From: Beroe forskalii
Taxonomy: Eukaryota > Ctenophora > Nuda > Beroida > Beroidae
Reading direction: 5' to 3'
Assembly (NCBI GenBank): GCA_011033025.1
Contig: WFMF01000575.1
Span: 35,220-99,219 of the forward strand
Length of the DNA stretch: 64,000 bases
Shown here: positions 1 through 10,000 of the stretch, piece after piece
Position numbering within the stretch: the stretch's first letter is position 1
Layout: each line of letters opens with the position of its first letter
Notes under the pieces: generated by a model
The model's database searches: none
The model's input: only the letters and a program-made list of their open reading frames with translations
Told to the model about the DNA's origin: nothing
Position numbers and translations under genes: made by a program

Positions 1-461
1 CACTGATTTTGCTTTGTTAACAGCTTTCTGGATGTGGTCATTCCAGTTCAATTTGGAACTTGTGTAAATACCCAAGTCTTTTTCGCATTCAGAAACGGGA
101 AGAGTATTGCCGTCTATTTCATATTTGTGTCCTGGGTTACCGTTTCCAATGTGCATGACTTTGCATTTGTTGTCTTTAACATTGAACGAAAGGAGCCACT
201 TCTTTTCCCAATCCATGAGCTTCTCCAAGTCAGCTTGTCCAGATAAGTGCTTTGAGCTTTGGACAATTAGTTTGAGATCATCTGCAAATAGAGAGACAAA
301 ACTTTCAATACCATTTGGTAAGTCATTGATGTAAATAAGGAAAAGCAACGGTCCAAGCACAGTGCCCTGTGGTACACCAGAAACAACATTAAAGCATCTC
401 GAGAAGGAGGAGCCAACTTTTACGACAAATGATCTATCCTTGAGAAAGTTTTCAACGATTT
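1..461 (-). pseudogene. LINE reverse transcriptase, C-terminal part in shifted frame
   Basis: The minus strand continues the ORF2 reverse transcriptase in a different frame. It reads GVPQGTVLGPLLFLIYINDL and then the catalytic motif FADD (normally Y/FADD), followed by thumb-like sequence up to base 1. The ORF at 462-2363 runs into a stop just after its VPHKRLIEKL motif. A one-base shift near position 465 restores the expected continuation, so the break is a single small indel rather than an element end. It may be decay or a consensus error. Confidence 0.8.
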
Positions 462-2363
462 TCAAGACTTTCCTGAAATTCCCATGCAGGAAAGTTTTTC
501 AATAAGTCTCTTATGTGGAACCGTGTCAAAAGCTTTTTGAAAGTCTAAATACATTATGTCTACAGTCCCATTTTTGCTTAGGATATCATAGACTTCGTCT
601 AGACATTCTAAAATATTGGATACACACGATTTACCAGGGAGGAAACCGTGTTGCTCTTTGACAATTTTTGGCTCCACAAAATCCAATATGTGGTTCCTGA
701 GAATCTTTTCAAATATCTTAGAGAGAACACATGTCAGGCTGATTGGCCGATAGTTTTCAACCGAACATTTATTTCCTTTTTTGTGAAGCGCAGTTATCTC
801 GGCCTTTTTCCAAATCCCTGGAATTTCACCACTGTCGTAGCATTTCTGGAAAAGCTGAACTACCATTGTAACAAAAGAAGGAATACTGCTGAGAGTCTTC
901 AATAACTTCGGATGAATTCCATCTGGTCCATACGATTTCCAGATGTTAAGGTTTGATAACTGCTTCTGAACATCAGCGTAATCAAATTGAACATCAGTTA
1001 TCGTTGTCTCAGTTTCATTTTGTGTCTTAGGGAATGTAACAGATTCTGATTCTGATACGAATGTGCTTTGGAAAAAGTTGCCAAGCTCATTAGCTATGTC
1101 CTCAGCACAACTTAGAATCTCTCCATCCTTCCCCCTGATGTCTGATAAAGAAGCTTTGACTTTTCTCTTAGAGTTAACGTAGTTGTAAAAAGCTTTTTGG
1201 TTTTTTTTGATGTTTTTCGAAATTTTTGTCTCGAATTTCATCAAACTGTGTTGCATTTTTTTACTGAATTCCTCCTCCTTGCTTAGAGCTATGTTCAGAT
1301 TCTCAGAGGTTGGGTAGTTTTCAAATGCAGCAAATGCACGTTCTTTCTCTCTTCTAACCTTCTGAAGACCTGATTTTTCCCAAGGACATTTCGTCTTTAC
1401 TGCTCCATTTCTGGTTACTTTCATACATATGACAGGAGCTTTAGCAATGATACATGAGATTTTGTTTTCAAGCTCATTCCACGCATCATTTATACTCATA
1501 GAAGCGAGCGGAGCAGAGAAATTCCAGTTTATTTTGCGACCCTGACACGCAATTTCTTCTTCAGAAAACATAGACCAGTTCACTTTTTCTTTCGTGATGA
1601 ACTCAATGTTATTTGATATTTTGATACTGAAACTGATTCCCACGTGGTCTGATTTTCCCAACCCTGCGGTACTTGTTGCGGTGTTAAACATGTTTTTATC
1701 AGATAACAGCATATTGTCAAGTGTCGACTCTTGGAGCGTGTTTAACACTTTTCGTCTCCTGGTTATGAAGTCATCACCCAAGGCCCAGTGAAGATTATGC
1801 GAGAGGAAAAAATCAAGAAATAATTTCTGAATTACGAATTTCGCATCAATTGAATCATTGGGACAATTAACGATACCTTCGTCCCACAAAAGATCAGGTA
1901 GATTGAAATCACCAACAAATATAATTTCATTATTTTTATCATAATTCTTCACGAGATTCGATAGTCCTTCAATCATGGTTTTACAATCATCGAGTGATAA
2001 TGATGTAGATCTATAAACTACGACCAAGATTATGTTCACAACATCAGTTATCAATTTTATTGCTATACAATCAGGAACATTGAAATCTTTGATCAGATCG
2101 ACATTAATTGAATTATGAACATAAATACAAGAACCTCCCCCTTTCCCCGTTTTTCTATCTGATCTATAGGGCACGAAATTTGGTATATTAATCTCAGCAT
2201 CGAGAATATCATCACTAAACATTGTCTCAGTAATGCATAGTAGTTTATAGCTGGAGTTGCTTGCGACAATCGACAATTCTGCGATTTTATTTTTCAAGTC
2301 GTTTGCATTAGTATAGAAAATGTTAAGTGAGTGACTGTTCATTTGAAGCTGCGATAGTTCCAT
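462..2363 (-). CDS. LINE ORF2: endonuclease plus reverse transcriptase (frame-broken)
   Basis: The reading frame covers 633 residues. The N-terminal third is an exonuclease-endonuclease-phosphatase type endonuclease, with an FYTNANDLKNK start, an ITET motif, GKGGGSCIYV, a VGDFNLPDLLW segment and the catalytic GKSDH. The reverse transcriptase begins around residue 500 with YGPDGIHPKLLK, YRPISLTCVLSKIFEK, EQHGFLPGKSC and MYLDFQKAFDTVPH. Its ATG overlaps the ORF1 stop by one base (TAATG). The frame closes at 462 although the domain continues to base 1, so this copy as assembled cannot make a complete enzyme. Confidence 0.88.
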   Translation of the reverse strand: MELSQLQMNSHSLNIFYTNANDLKNKIAELSIVASNSSYKLLCITETMFSDDILDAEINIPNFVPYRSDRKTGKGGGSCIYVHNSINVDLIKDFNVPDCIAIKLITDVVNIILVVVYRSTSLSLDDCKTMIEGLSNLVKNYDKNNEIIFVGDFNLPDLLWDEGIVNCPNDSIDAKFVIQKLFLDFFLSHNLHWALGDDFITRRRKVLNTLQESTLDNMLLSDKNMFNTATSTAGLGKSDHVGISFSIKISNNIEFITKEKVNWSMFSEEEIACQGRKINWNFSAPLASMSINDAWNELENKISCIIAKAPVICMKVTRNGAVKTKCPWEKSGLQKVRREKERAFAAFENYPTSENLNIALSKEEEFSKKMQHSLMKFETKISKNIKKNQKAFYNYVNSKRKVKASLSDIRGKDGEILSCAEDIANELGNFFQSTFVSESESVTFPKTQNETETTITDVQFDYADVQKQLSNLNIWKSYGPDGIHPKLLKTLSSIPSFVTMVVQLFQKCYDSGEIPGIWKKAEITALHKKGNKCSVENYRPISLTCVLSKIFEKILRNHILDFVEPKIVKEQHGFLPGKSCVSNILECLDEVYDILSKNGTVDIMYLDFQKAFDTVPHKRLIEKLSCMGISGKS

Positions 2364-3391
2364 TATTCGTCGGTCGCAACGGTCTCTGAGTTTTCCCCCG
2401 TCGGTTGTCTCCTACTCTTCAGCCGTTGCCTTGCCTCATAGTTCGCCTTTCTCTCTGCTCTGGTAAGATCAGGATTGATCCAGTAATGTGTTCCTTCATT
2501 CACGACTCTAGAACCATTTCCGTACTTGTGAGTTTTACGGGCCAGATCAGGATTCTCAAGAGTAACAATGAGGGGTCGAGGATTTGATCTCTCCCTGTTT
2601 ACATTGGAACCAGTCCCAATTGGTGGCCCGGCTCGAAAACACTTCTCAATTTTACTCCTGGGAATTTGGGTAAGTTCAGAAACGAATTCCAAGTCGGCTG
2701 CGATTCTGTCATTGGTTTCAGAGGCAGAGCTTTCTGGTACTCCCACAATCACGATGTTCCTTGATCGTTTCTCCCGTTCAAGTTGATCAGCGTCATGACG
2801 AGCAACAGTGTGCTCAATCATTTCGTTTTGACTCGTCTTGAGTGCGTCTGTGAGGCTAGTCTTGAAAGTCTTTTCAGCTTGCTTAGAGATTTTAGACTGA
2901 ACCCCTTGCACTGCATCTGCAAATGATTTTTTGAACTTCTCGGTGTTAGCAATTTTGCTAACTGTTGTTTCAACAACAGATTTCAGGTTCTCTTTCACGC
3001 AGTTTTTGACATCATCTTCAATATTAACAGTACTAGACTGAAGTTCACCTTTCCAATCAGTAAACATCTCTTCAACTTTTCCACATATGTTGCTGTACTC
3101 CGTCAGTTTGTCATTTTCTGTTTTCAGTTGGTTGATTGTTTTCAAAGAATCATCTACACAGTTCATGAGAAGTACAAAAGCATTTAAATTGTCGTCTAGA
3201 ATGTTTGTAAGATCCGCCAACTCTTCTTCATACTGGTCCTTGCTCAAGTGTTTCCAAGTAAGAGTATTTTCTTTGCTTTTCCTAGCTATATTATCGAGAT
3301 TCTCAATCTTTTTGGCTATATTTTTGTACGCTGTTCTTGCGGCTGCAAGTTTTTCATCCGTATTATCAGTAACCATTGACGTTACAAGCAA
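2363..3391 (-). CDS. LINE ORF1: coiled coil and RRM-like nucleic-acid-binding protein
   Basis: The product has 342 residues. The first 200 or so are rich in K, E, L and N in a heptad-like arrangement and probably form a coiled coil. Around residue 210 comes RNIVIVGVPESSASE, and near 255 RSKIEKCFRAG, then RPLIVTLENPD. This matches the RRM-type fold of LINE ORF1 proteins. A basic C-terminal domain follows (LTRAERKANYEARQRLKSRR). ORF1 proteins bind the element RNA as a chaperone. This ORF is intact while ORF2 is broken. Confidence 0.8.
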   Translation of the reverse strand: MLVTSMVTDNTDEKLAAARTAYKNIAKKIENLDNIARKSKENTLTWKHLSKDQYEEELADLTNILDDNLNAFVLLMNCVDDSLKTINQLKTENDKLTEYSNICGKVEEMFTDWKGELQSSTVNIEDDVKNCVKENLKSVVETTVSKIANTEKFKKSFADAVQGVQSKISKQAEKTFKTSLTDALKTSQNEMIEHTVARHDADQLEREKRSRNIVIVGVPESSASETNDRIAADLEFVSELTQIPRSKIEKCFRAGPPIGTGSNVNRERSNPRPLIVTLENPDLARKTHKYGNGSRVVNEGTHYWINPDLTRAERKANYEARQRLKSRRQPTGENSETVATDE

Positions 3392-3480
3392 GTATTAAGT
3401 TACTAATCGAGGAGCGTTGAAAAATCAAACGAATGAAAAAAGGTTAAAACAGAACTTACTGTACACTCAGACGACAAACT

Positions 3481-3950
3481 GCTGTAAAAACCATCCGAAA
3501 TCATAAATCCGTTGTCAATTTGTTAAATTTGGGAAAATTTTGAACAAGATAGGCCTTATCTCATTACCAGTAAACGGCGTCACAGTTAACAGTTTTGAAT
3601 TTACTCCTTAATGAGTTTATTGTTTTTGTTAATGAAGTAATTGAAATTTCACCTATCTATGCTAGTCAGACCACCGCCTAGCCAAGTTTATAAGCAAATT
3701 ACCGAAAAATATAGAAAAAGAATAAAAAATGATCATTTCGGATAATATTTTCCACCAAATGTGATTAATATTTTCAGAATCGCTTAAACGGGGACTGAAT
3801 TTTTCATTGAGAATTGCTATCGTCTCCCCCAACAGCCCCCCCCCCCGCTTATTTATATTTGGTACTGTAGAGAATGACAGATACCAGAGATCTTCCCTGG
3901 ATTTCATACACTATCCTGGTGCTTTTATAATTTAAACTTTATGGCTGCAG
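3481..3950. other. Intergenic, no gene seen
   Basis: This is AT-rich sequence with a C-homopolymer at about 3838-3846. The short open frames here show no domain, codon bias or splice context. Confidence 0.5.
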
Positions 3951-4050
3951 ACTGTATATTAGTAAATCACCGGCCATGTGACGTCACCAAGCACCGCTGC
4001 GCGCTACAAAACATGGCGTAACCGGCGGATTACTAATACACGAAGTATAG
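3951..4050. mobile_element. Inverted-repeat MITE, family M2
   Basis: The element has terminal inverted repeats built on TATTAGTAAT-CCGCCGGC and a core containing ATGTGACGTCACCAAGCAC. The right end reads CCGGCGGATTACTAATAC, complementary to the left end. Two further copies are at 5634-5727 and 26991-27085. It encodes nothing. Confidence 0.75.
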
Positions 4051-4164
4051 TTTAGATTTTTAATAACATAGTCCAATAAATATTAGCAAATACATCTCTA
4101 TAACTACTGAATTCAACAGGTAGACTATATGGTCTTCCTGGATTTTTACAGCATCTGTGATTCA

Positions 4165-4425
4165 TTCTTCCTGGGGATACAACTATCCAGGCATCGATAA
4201 AATACAATGTAAATTCAAGATCATAGTGGTTGTGATACAGCATTTGGCAGTTTGTGATCTCATTACAAGCTGTATGTACACCATAGAACTCATTGGAGAT
4301 GTATCTGGTTGGGAGGAATTGCCAAAACTGCGGGAATTCTATTTTCATGTTGGAAGACACCTCTACAAATTCAGCCTCTATAATACCTTCTTCCTCACAG
4401 CTGCATTTACAACAATAAAAGGTTT
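4165..4425 (+). pseudogene. Rhodopsin-class receptor fragment (TM2-TM3)
   Basis: The plus strand encodes a stretch with IQHLAVCDLITSCMYTIELI followed by FYFHVGRHLYKFSLYN and FFLTAAFTTIK. This is nearly the same as TM2-TM3 of the receptor at 27957-28961 (LAVCDLLTSCLYTIELI, VGRHIYNLSLSTSYFLTAAF). The remaining transmembrane segments are absent on both sides, so this is a truncated paralogue. A roughly 9-residue insertion in the loop before the VGRH motif separates the two. It could instead be one exon of a split gene, but I see no partner exons nearby. Confidence 0.7.
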
Positions 4426-4459
4426 AACCCCAAATTCTTTTGTGGCCCCCGGATTATAG

Positions 4460-5633
4460 AGCTCATCTGTTTGTGCAATTTTTGGGGGCCCGTCTCTGGA
4501 ACATTTTCCCTGGGTAGGTTTAGAAAATAGGCTAGGGGATGAGATGATGAAAATTTTATGGGGGTTAACAATTTTTTAATTTTTCTATTCACACGATTTG
4601 AAAGAGGTTTTGGGTTTAGAAGGGGAGATGGTCAGGTGGGGGGGAATTGACAGTAAGACTGCAGTTTTATCAGTTTTTTGCCTGGGAGTATTTTGCAAAC
4701 AGAGATCGGGAGTTATAGTAAGAGGGATGATTTTGAAAAAATTTTGGGCTTCTTTTTTACACTGAAGGGGTTAAAAAGCCCCCTCTTTTTAAGAAGCAAC
4801 TGTTCAACAGCAGAACCAGAGAACATAGATTGGGGAAATGAGGCCCATCCGGACAAGCCGTGAACCCCTAAAGAAAGGGGAAAAGGATAAAAGATAGGGT
4901 TTCGGGGTATTATCGCATCATTTTCATCTTTTCAACCGGCCCTTTTGACCAAAGTTTACAGCACTCACAAAAATTTGGTCTAATCGGATAAATCCATCGC
5001 TGAAATCGTGGAATGGTTTCAGCAATTATAGCAATCATTGCTATTTGCTCAATACCCTGATTGGTTTTATAACTCACTACTAAAATGTTTAATAGGGCAG
5101 TGATATGAGAATAAGGTTTTTCAACCAGCCATAACTTGACATTAATTTTAATATTAATATCAACTTTTATTTAGGTGATTCATGGAAATTATCTTGTTTG
5201 CGTAATCATTTTATTTATTGACGTAATCATTTTATTACGTCAAATGAAAATTTCATAAAGTCTGAAAGTCACTTCGAAAATAACATAAATCAGCGGTTCC
5301 CGATTAAAAGCTCCTCCTTTGGTGATTGTTTGCGTTGTATCTTATTATTGTATCCTACTCAGAATTATTGTGCGCTAAAATGATGTTAAATTCAACTATG
5401 TGATGGTTCTTCAAATGAAACTTGTCTTATTGATTATCAGGTATCTTTATTCTTTTATCTAAAAGCCACAGCAGAGAAGCGCTGTACCCGTGATAATAAT
5501 TCATTGCAAGGGGAAGCGGAGTTAAGGGGGGGGGGGGTTGAAAACCCTCCGTGGATGGCACAGACTAAGTGTATTTAAATTGTAATGATTATGTATAATA
5601 AATTCATTGTATGATTAAACATTAATGTATAAT
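4460..5633. other. Intergenic, no gene seen
   Basis: This is AT-rich DNA with a short G-homopolymer at about 5527-5540. There is no conserved coding sequence on either strand. Confidence 0.5.
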
Positions 5634-5727
5634 TATACTTCGCGTATTAGTAATTCGCCGGCCATGTGACGTCACCAAGCACTGCTGTGCGCTAAAAAAG
5701 ATGACGTAGCCGGCAGGGAGTGTATTG
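5634..5727. mobile_element. MITE family M2, second copy
   Basis: The left terminal repeat (ACTTCGCGTATTAGTAATTC) and core (CCGGCCATGTGACGTCACCA) match the copy at 3951-4050. The right end stops at GCCGGC and then diverges, so this copy is truncated. Confidence 0.7.
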
Positions 5728-5945
5728 GTTTATCAAGGTTCCCGTCATGAATCCAACATAATTTCCTTTTATTGTCCGGTGCCAAATATTGAAATAAATT
5801 CAACACTGTAAAATGTATTATATTGCTCTAGGAACAGCCGGTTCTTCACTTTAAAACCGTGAAAACGACATCACTCTCAGTCACCTTTTCTATAATTCAG
5901 TTCAGTACACAACAAAATGCCTACTTGAGGAGAAATATGCAGTTG

Positions 5946-6022
5946 AGATGACGTCATTATCATAGCAAAAAGTAGCAAGTTGATGACGTTGAACCGCCAA
6001 TTTTTCGCGCGCGGGGTTTACA
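5946..6022. mobile_element. MITE family M1, partial copy
   Basis: It has the M1 core GATGACGTCATTATCATAGC followed by GAGTTGATGACG-like sequence, and the right end ACCGCC-AATTTTTCGCGCGCG. The left AGGCGG terminus is missing. Confidence 0.7.
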
Positions 6023-6815
6023 CTACTGACGACGATATCCACAAGATTTTCGAAAGCTTCTGATTACAACTCTCTCGCATCAGTTATATCCTTCATAAAC
6101 TTCAATCTCTTGAGTACTACTACCTATAACACTAGTAGACAGGAATATGGTCTTGCTAAAAATAGAAATTTTAATTACTGTACACTGATAAGAAAAATGA
6201 TATGCTACATTGCTACATGTACTGTTGTACATTTTACATATTTCGTGCCATACGCATTTCATGAATGAGGCTTCAAAATCATGCGAATTGATTGATAAAG
6301 TTAATTGCTTGATATTTCAATATCGGTAGAAATGAAGATTAAGGATGAAGATCAGAAATTAATAATACGACAACGATTTCTCGGTTATAATTATTCGTCT
6401 AAAAATTCACTTAAATCTTCAATGAAGCTTGTACTTTCCCGTAATATTTGACAGTCGAATACTCCGTATAATTATCAATTCTACTAGTTGGAAAATGTAG
6501 ACTTGTACATGTAGTGAGTAGAAAGCTCAGTGTACAAATCAATACATTACAGTACAAGAAAATACACTAGACAGACTCACATGTTTTCAAAAACTACTTA
6601 TATTCTGCAAGGTCCTCAGCTGGTTTTATTAAACGTTACAAAACTACTTTAAATATGCAATCACATTTGAGACCTGAAGAAGTCGCTGTATCAGATGGTT
6701 GTATATCCGGGTATAGGATAAAGACAACTTATGTTTATCTACCACTACAAAGCTACAACAACTGAGCTAGAAGGAAATAAATCGATCCATTAACGCGTGA
6801 TCGCTAACGCATTAA
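6023..6815. other. Intergenic or intronic, no gene seen
   Basis: This is AT-rich sequence with no supportable exon. I looked here on the minus strand for the C-terminal FYVE-domain exons of ZFYVE1 and did not find them. Confidence 0.5.
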
Positions 6816-6817
6816 CC

Positions 6818-7017
6818 CTAAAATGCACGACCCCCTAAACTGCGTGACCCCCTAAACTGCGTGACCCCTAAACTGCGTGACCCCCTAAACAGCGTGACCC
6901 CCTAAACAGCGTGACCCCTAAACTTCGTAACCCCATGAGCAGCGTGAGAACTAACGCGTGGCCCCCTAAACTGCGTTACACCTAATGCGTGACTGCGTGA
7001 CCCTTAACGCGTTACCC
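6818..7017. repeat. Minisatellite, 17-19 bp unit
   Basis: This tandem array has the unit GCGTGACCCCCTAAACT, with decaying variants toward the right. It starts directly beside the last recognisable ZFYVE1 exon, on that exon's 3' side, so it lies in the following intron or just beyond the gene. Confidence 0.85.
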
Positions 7018-7035
7018 CTAAGGCTTGGACGTCAC

Positions 7036-10000
7036 CTCGCTCCTCTCTCCGTTCTGATAGCACTTCCCGCAGATGTACACACGGTTCTTGTGGAGGTGTT
7101 GATACCTGCGGCGGAACGCGGTTTTATAGGCGGACTAGTAGTTGATTTGATAAAGTTAGAGTCATTTTTCGAGGCACATTGACCAATGAATTATTTCATT
7201 GGGCACAGAAATTTTGTAATGAACTCATAAAAGTCTGACATCTAATTCTTCCGTGAAAGAGTAATGGGACGTCGGTCGAAAGTTCCAAGAAATTTAGCTA
7301 AATAAGAAAGTAATAGTCCTACATTCACCTGCAGTACGTAGTGGAGGGAGAATGGGGGCCCTCGTGTGAAACTGACAACTTGCACTGGTTCCTGAAGAAA
7401 TAGCTGTGAAGTGGTGTCAGAGTGGTGTCACTGTCAGAGTGGGGTGGTGTCAGAGTGGAGTGGTGTCAGAGTGGAGTGGTGTCAGAGTTGGGTGGTGTCA
7501 AAGTGGTGTCACTGTCATAGTAAAGTCAGAGTGGAGTGGTCTCAGAGTGAGGCTGTGTCACTCAGTCACTGTTAGAGTGTAGTGGTGTCAGAGTAAAGTG
7601 GTGTCAGAGTGGAGTGGTGTCAGAATGGAGTGTTGTCAGAGTGGAGTGTTGTCAGAGTGGAGTGGAGTGACTGGAGTCAGAGTGGTGTCAGATTGGAGTG
7701 GTGTCAGAGTGGTGTCACGGTCAGAGTCAAGTGGTGTCAAAGTGAAGTGGTGTCAGAGTGGAGTCGTGTCAGAGTCAGAGTGAAGTGGTGTCAGAGTAAA
7801 GTCGTGTCAGAGTGGAGTGGAGTTCAATGTTGGAGTGGTGTCAGACTGTCAGAGTCAGGTGGTGTCAGAGCGAGGGAGGTTGAACTGGCTTTTAAAATTT
7901 AGGTTATTTGAAGAAAGAAACAAAGTACAAACACTTACCCACAACTTAGACAAAGTTCGGGGCATCTGAAGAATTCATCCGAGAACGTAGCTAGGGGTTG
8001 CGGAGAGATACTGTTACTGAACTTGCTGTTGAGGACCTGCAAATATGTGCGAAATATCAGACTCAGCAGAGGATTAGCTTGCCCTAAGAGTCCCGAAATT
8101 ATTATAAAATCAACCAGTCATCGCGCGAGTTTGTGGCCCAACGTTAAATGACCCAATTTCATCCCATTGACTCGACTTATGTACATCTACACCACTCCTA
8201 ATCTCATAGAAGAATAGTTCCCGAATTTCCGGGTCACGCAACGTACGTGATTAGGCATATTAACTACTTCAGTCGTTTCAACGCAAAAAACTCACAGAAG
8301 TATCAAAGACTCACAAATTTTGAAGGGCACTTTTATGATTTACCTGCAAAGTTTCCATGATAACACTCAAAGACTTTCTGTTTCTAACGCTGCTGCCATT
8401 CAGCTCCTCCAGTACTGCGGAAATAACGAGTTTTCAGAAAAACAACGAGTTTTTTTTAGAAAAACAACGAGTTTTTTTTAGAAAAAAACACGATTTTAAG
8501 GGAAACAACGAGTTTTTTTAAACAAAAACAACGCTTCTTAGAGAAAGAACGAGTTTTTAATAAATGAAAAAACGATTTATTTATGAAAAAGCGAGTTTTT
8601 ATGAAAACAGCGCAATCATTTTGATCTCCATGATATACAAAATTTATAATTGGAAATCACAAATCACAGTTGACACATGGACTCAATGTTTACCTGTTTC
8701 TCGTATCTTTGTGAAGTCTGTTGGCTGTTTTCCTGATTTAGTACCGACGTACCGTATCTTACTGTACGCCTGAAAGAAGGGAAGTTATATAACGAACTGA
8801 AAGTATCACGGTGAAGTTTTGTGTGCGCGGCGTAAGTTTGCGCGGCGTACAGACATGTAATTTATATGTCTTTACGCCGCGCACACAAAACTGCAGTTCG
8901 AACTGCCGCTGTTAGCTTAGATTTTGCCAGATTTTGGAATGCGCACAGAAACTATCAAATGATGATTCAAATATTGTGGAGCAGTAATTTCAGTATCGTA
9001 TGCTTCAAGCAATGAACCCTGCTGAGCTTATAACCATGGATCATACTTATGGATCATATATTATGAAATTTCTCTGGTTTAATCATTTTAAAAGATTGCC
9101 CTGAAATAATCATTTTAAAAGATTACAGACTGAAGCGGAGAGGCATCATACGGTAATCAAATTGCTGGACTCGATCAATAATTCCTGCTTTGACAAGTCG
9201 ACATGGAACCCTATTTGGTCATTCTCGAGCAATATAAGTTCACACCAACTTCATATGGGATCGTTCACATATTACGTAATCACGTAGTGGGGGGAGGGGG
9301 AGGGGGGTTCCGAATGATTACGATACATGTTATTGTAACAAATACAACTACTGTAAACTTGATAACGAGGGGAGGGGGGATTAAAATCGGCCTAAAATTG
9401 ATTACGTAATATGTGAACGATCCCATATTGTAACATTTAGTCCATGGAAAACCATTATTGACTGTGTCATATATAATAGCTAATACTGTGATCCTGGTGG
9501 GTAAAAGTCGGTTAGATAAAGTACCTTTGAGCAACATAGCAAAGTACTTTGAGTACGCAGAAAACGTACCTTAGGGTACGGAAAACGTGCCTCAGGGTAC
9601 TTTGAACACACAGAAAAACGTACCTTAGGGTACTCTCCGTACGTACCTTTGGGTACTCTCCGAGTACCAAGAATCGGCTAGTTATTTCGTCGTCAGCCTG
9701 GTTATTTGAAGACGTTTCGTTTCCTAGAGACTTCTGATCGTCTGTCAACGTCTGAAAGGAAACATATTGGCTCAACGTCATCAACTCACTACATTGAGCT
9801 ATGATAATGACGTCATCAACTCACTACATTGAGCTATGATAATGACGTCGTTTTTCAATGTCTGATGTAAAACATGGGTTGAAGAAGCGGGAGATCATGA
9901 AAATCTTTCAAAACATGGATTGGTGGTGTGAACTATGGAAGAATGGCGAATATTAAGAATTCAAGCAATCAGATTCATTAAGCAGTTGAATGTTTATTGA

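Larger units (their letters stand above)
1..3480 (-). mobile_element. CR1/L2-like non-LTR retrotransposon (LINE), 3' part beyond window
   Basis: This is a LINE read on the minus strand, with ORF1 at 2363-3391, ORF2 at 462-2363, and the end of the reverse transcriptase continuing to base 1 in another frame. The order of coiled-coil/RRM ORF1, then apurinic-type endonuclease, then reverse transcriptase fits the CR1/L2 group. The ORF1 stop and ORF2 start overlap as TAATG, as expected for termination-reinitiation. About 90 bases upstream of ORF1 are probably 5' untranslated sequence. The 3' tail lies outside the window, so target-site duplications cannot be checked. Confidence 0.85.

Noticed and set aside
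3662-3907. 81-codon minus-strand frame
   Set aside because: No domain, no codon signal and a homopolymer run through it.
7598-7902. Open frames of 61-97 codons rich in WSGV
   Set aside because: They are the translation of the 16-bp minisatellite, and more than one frame is open.
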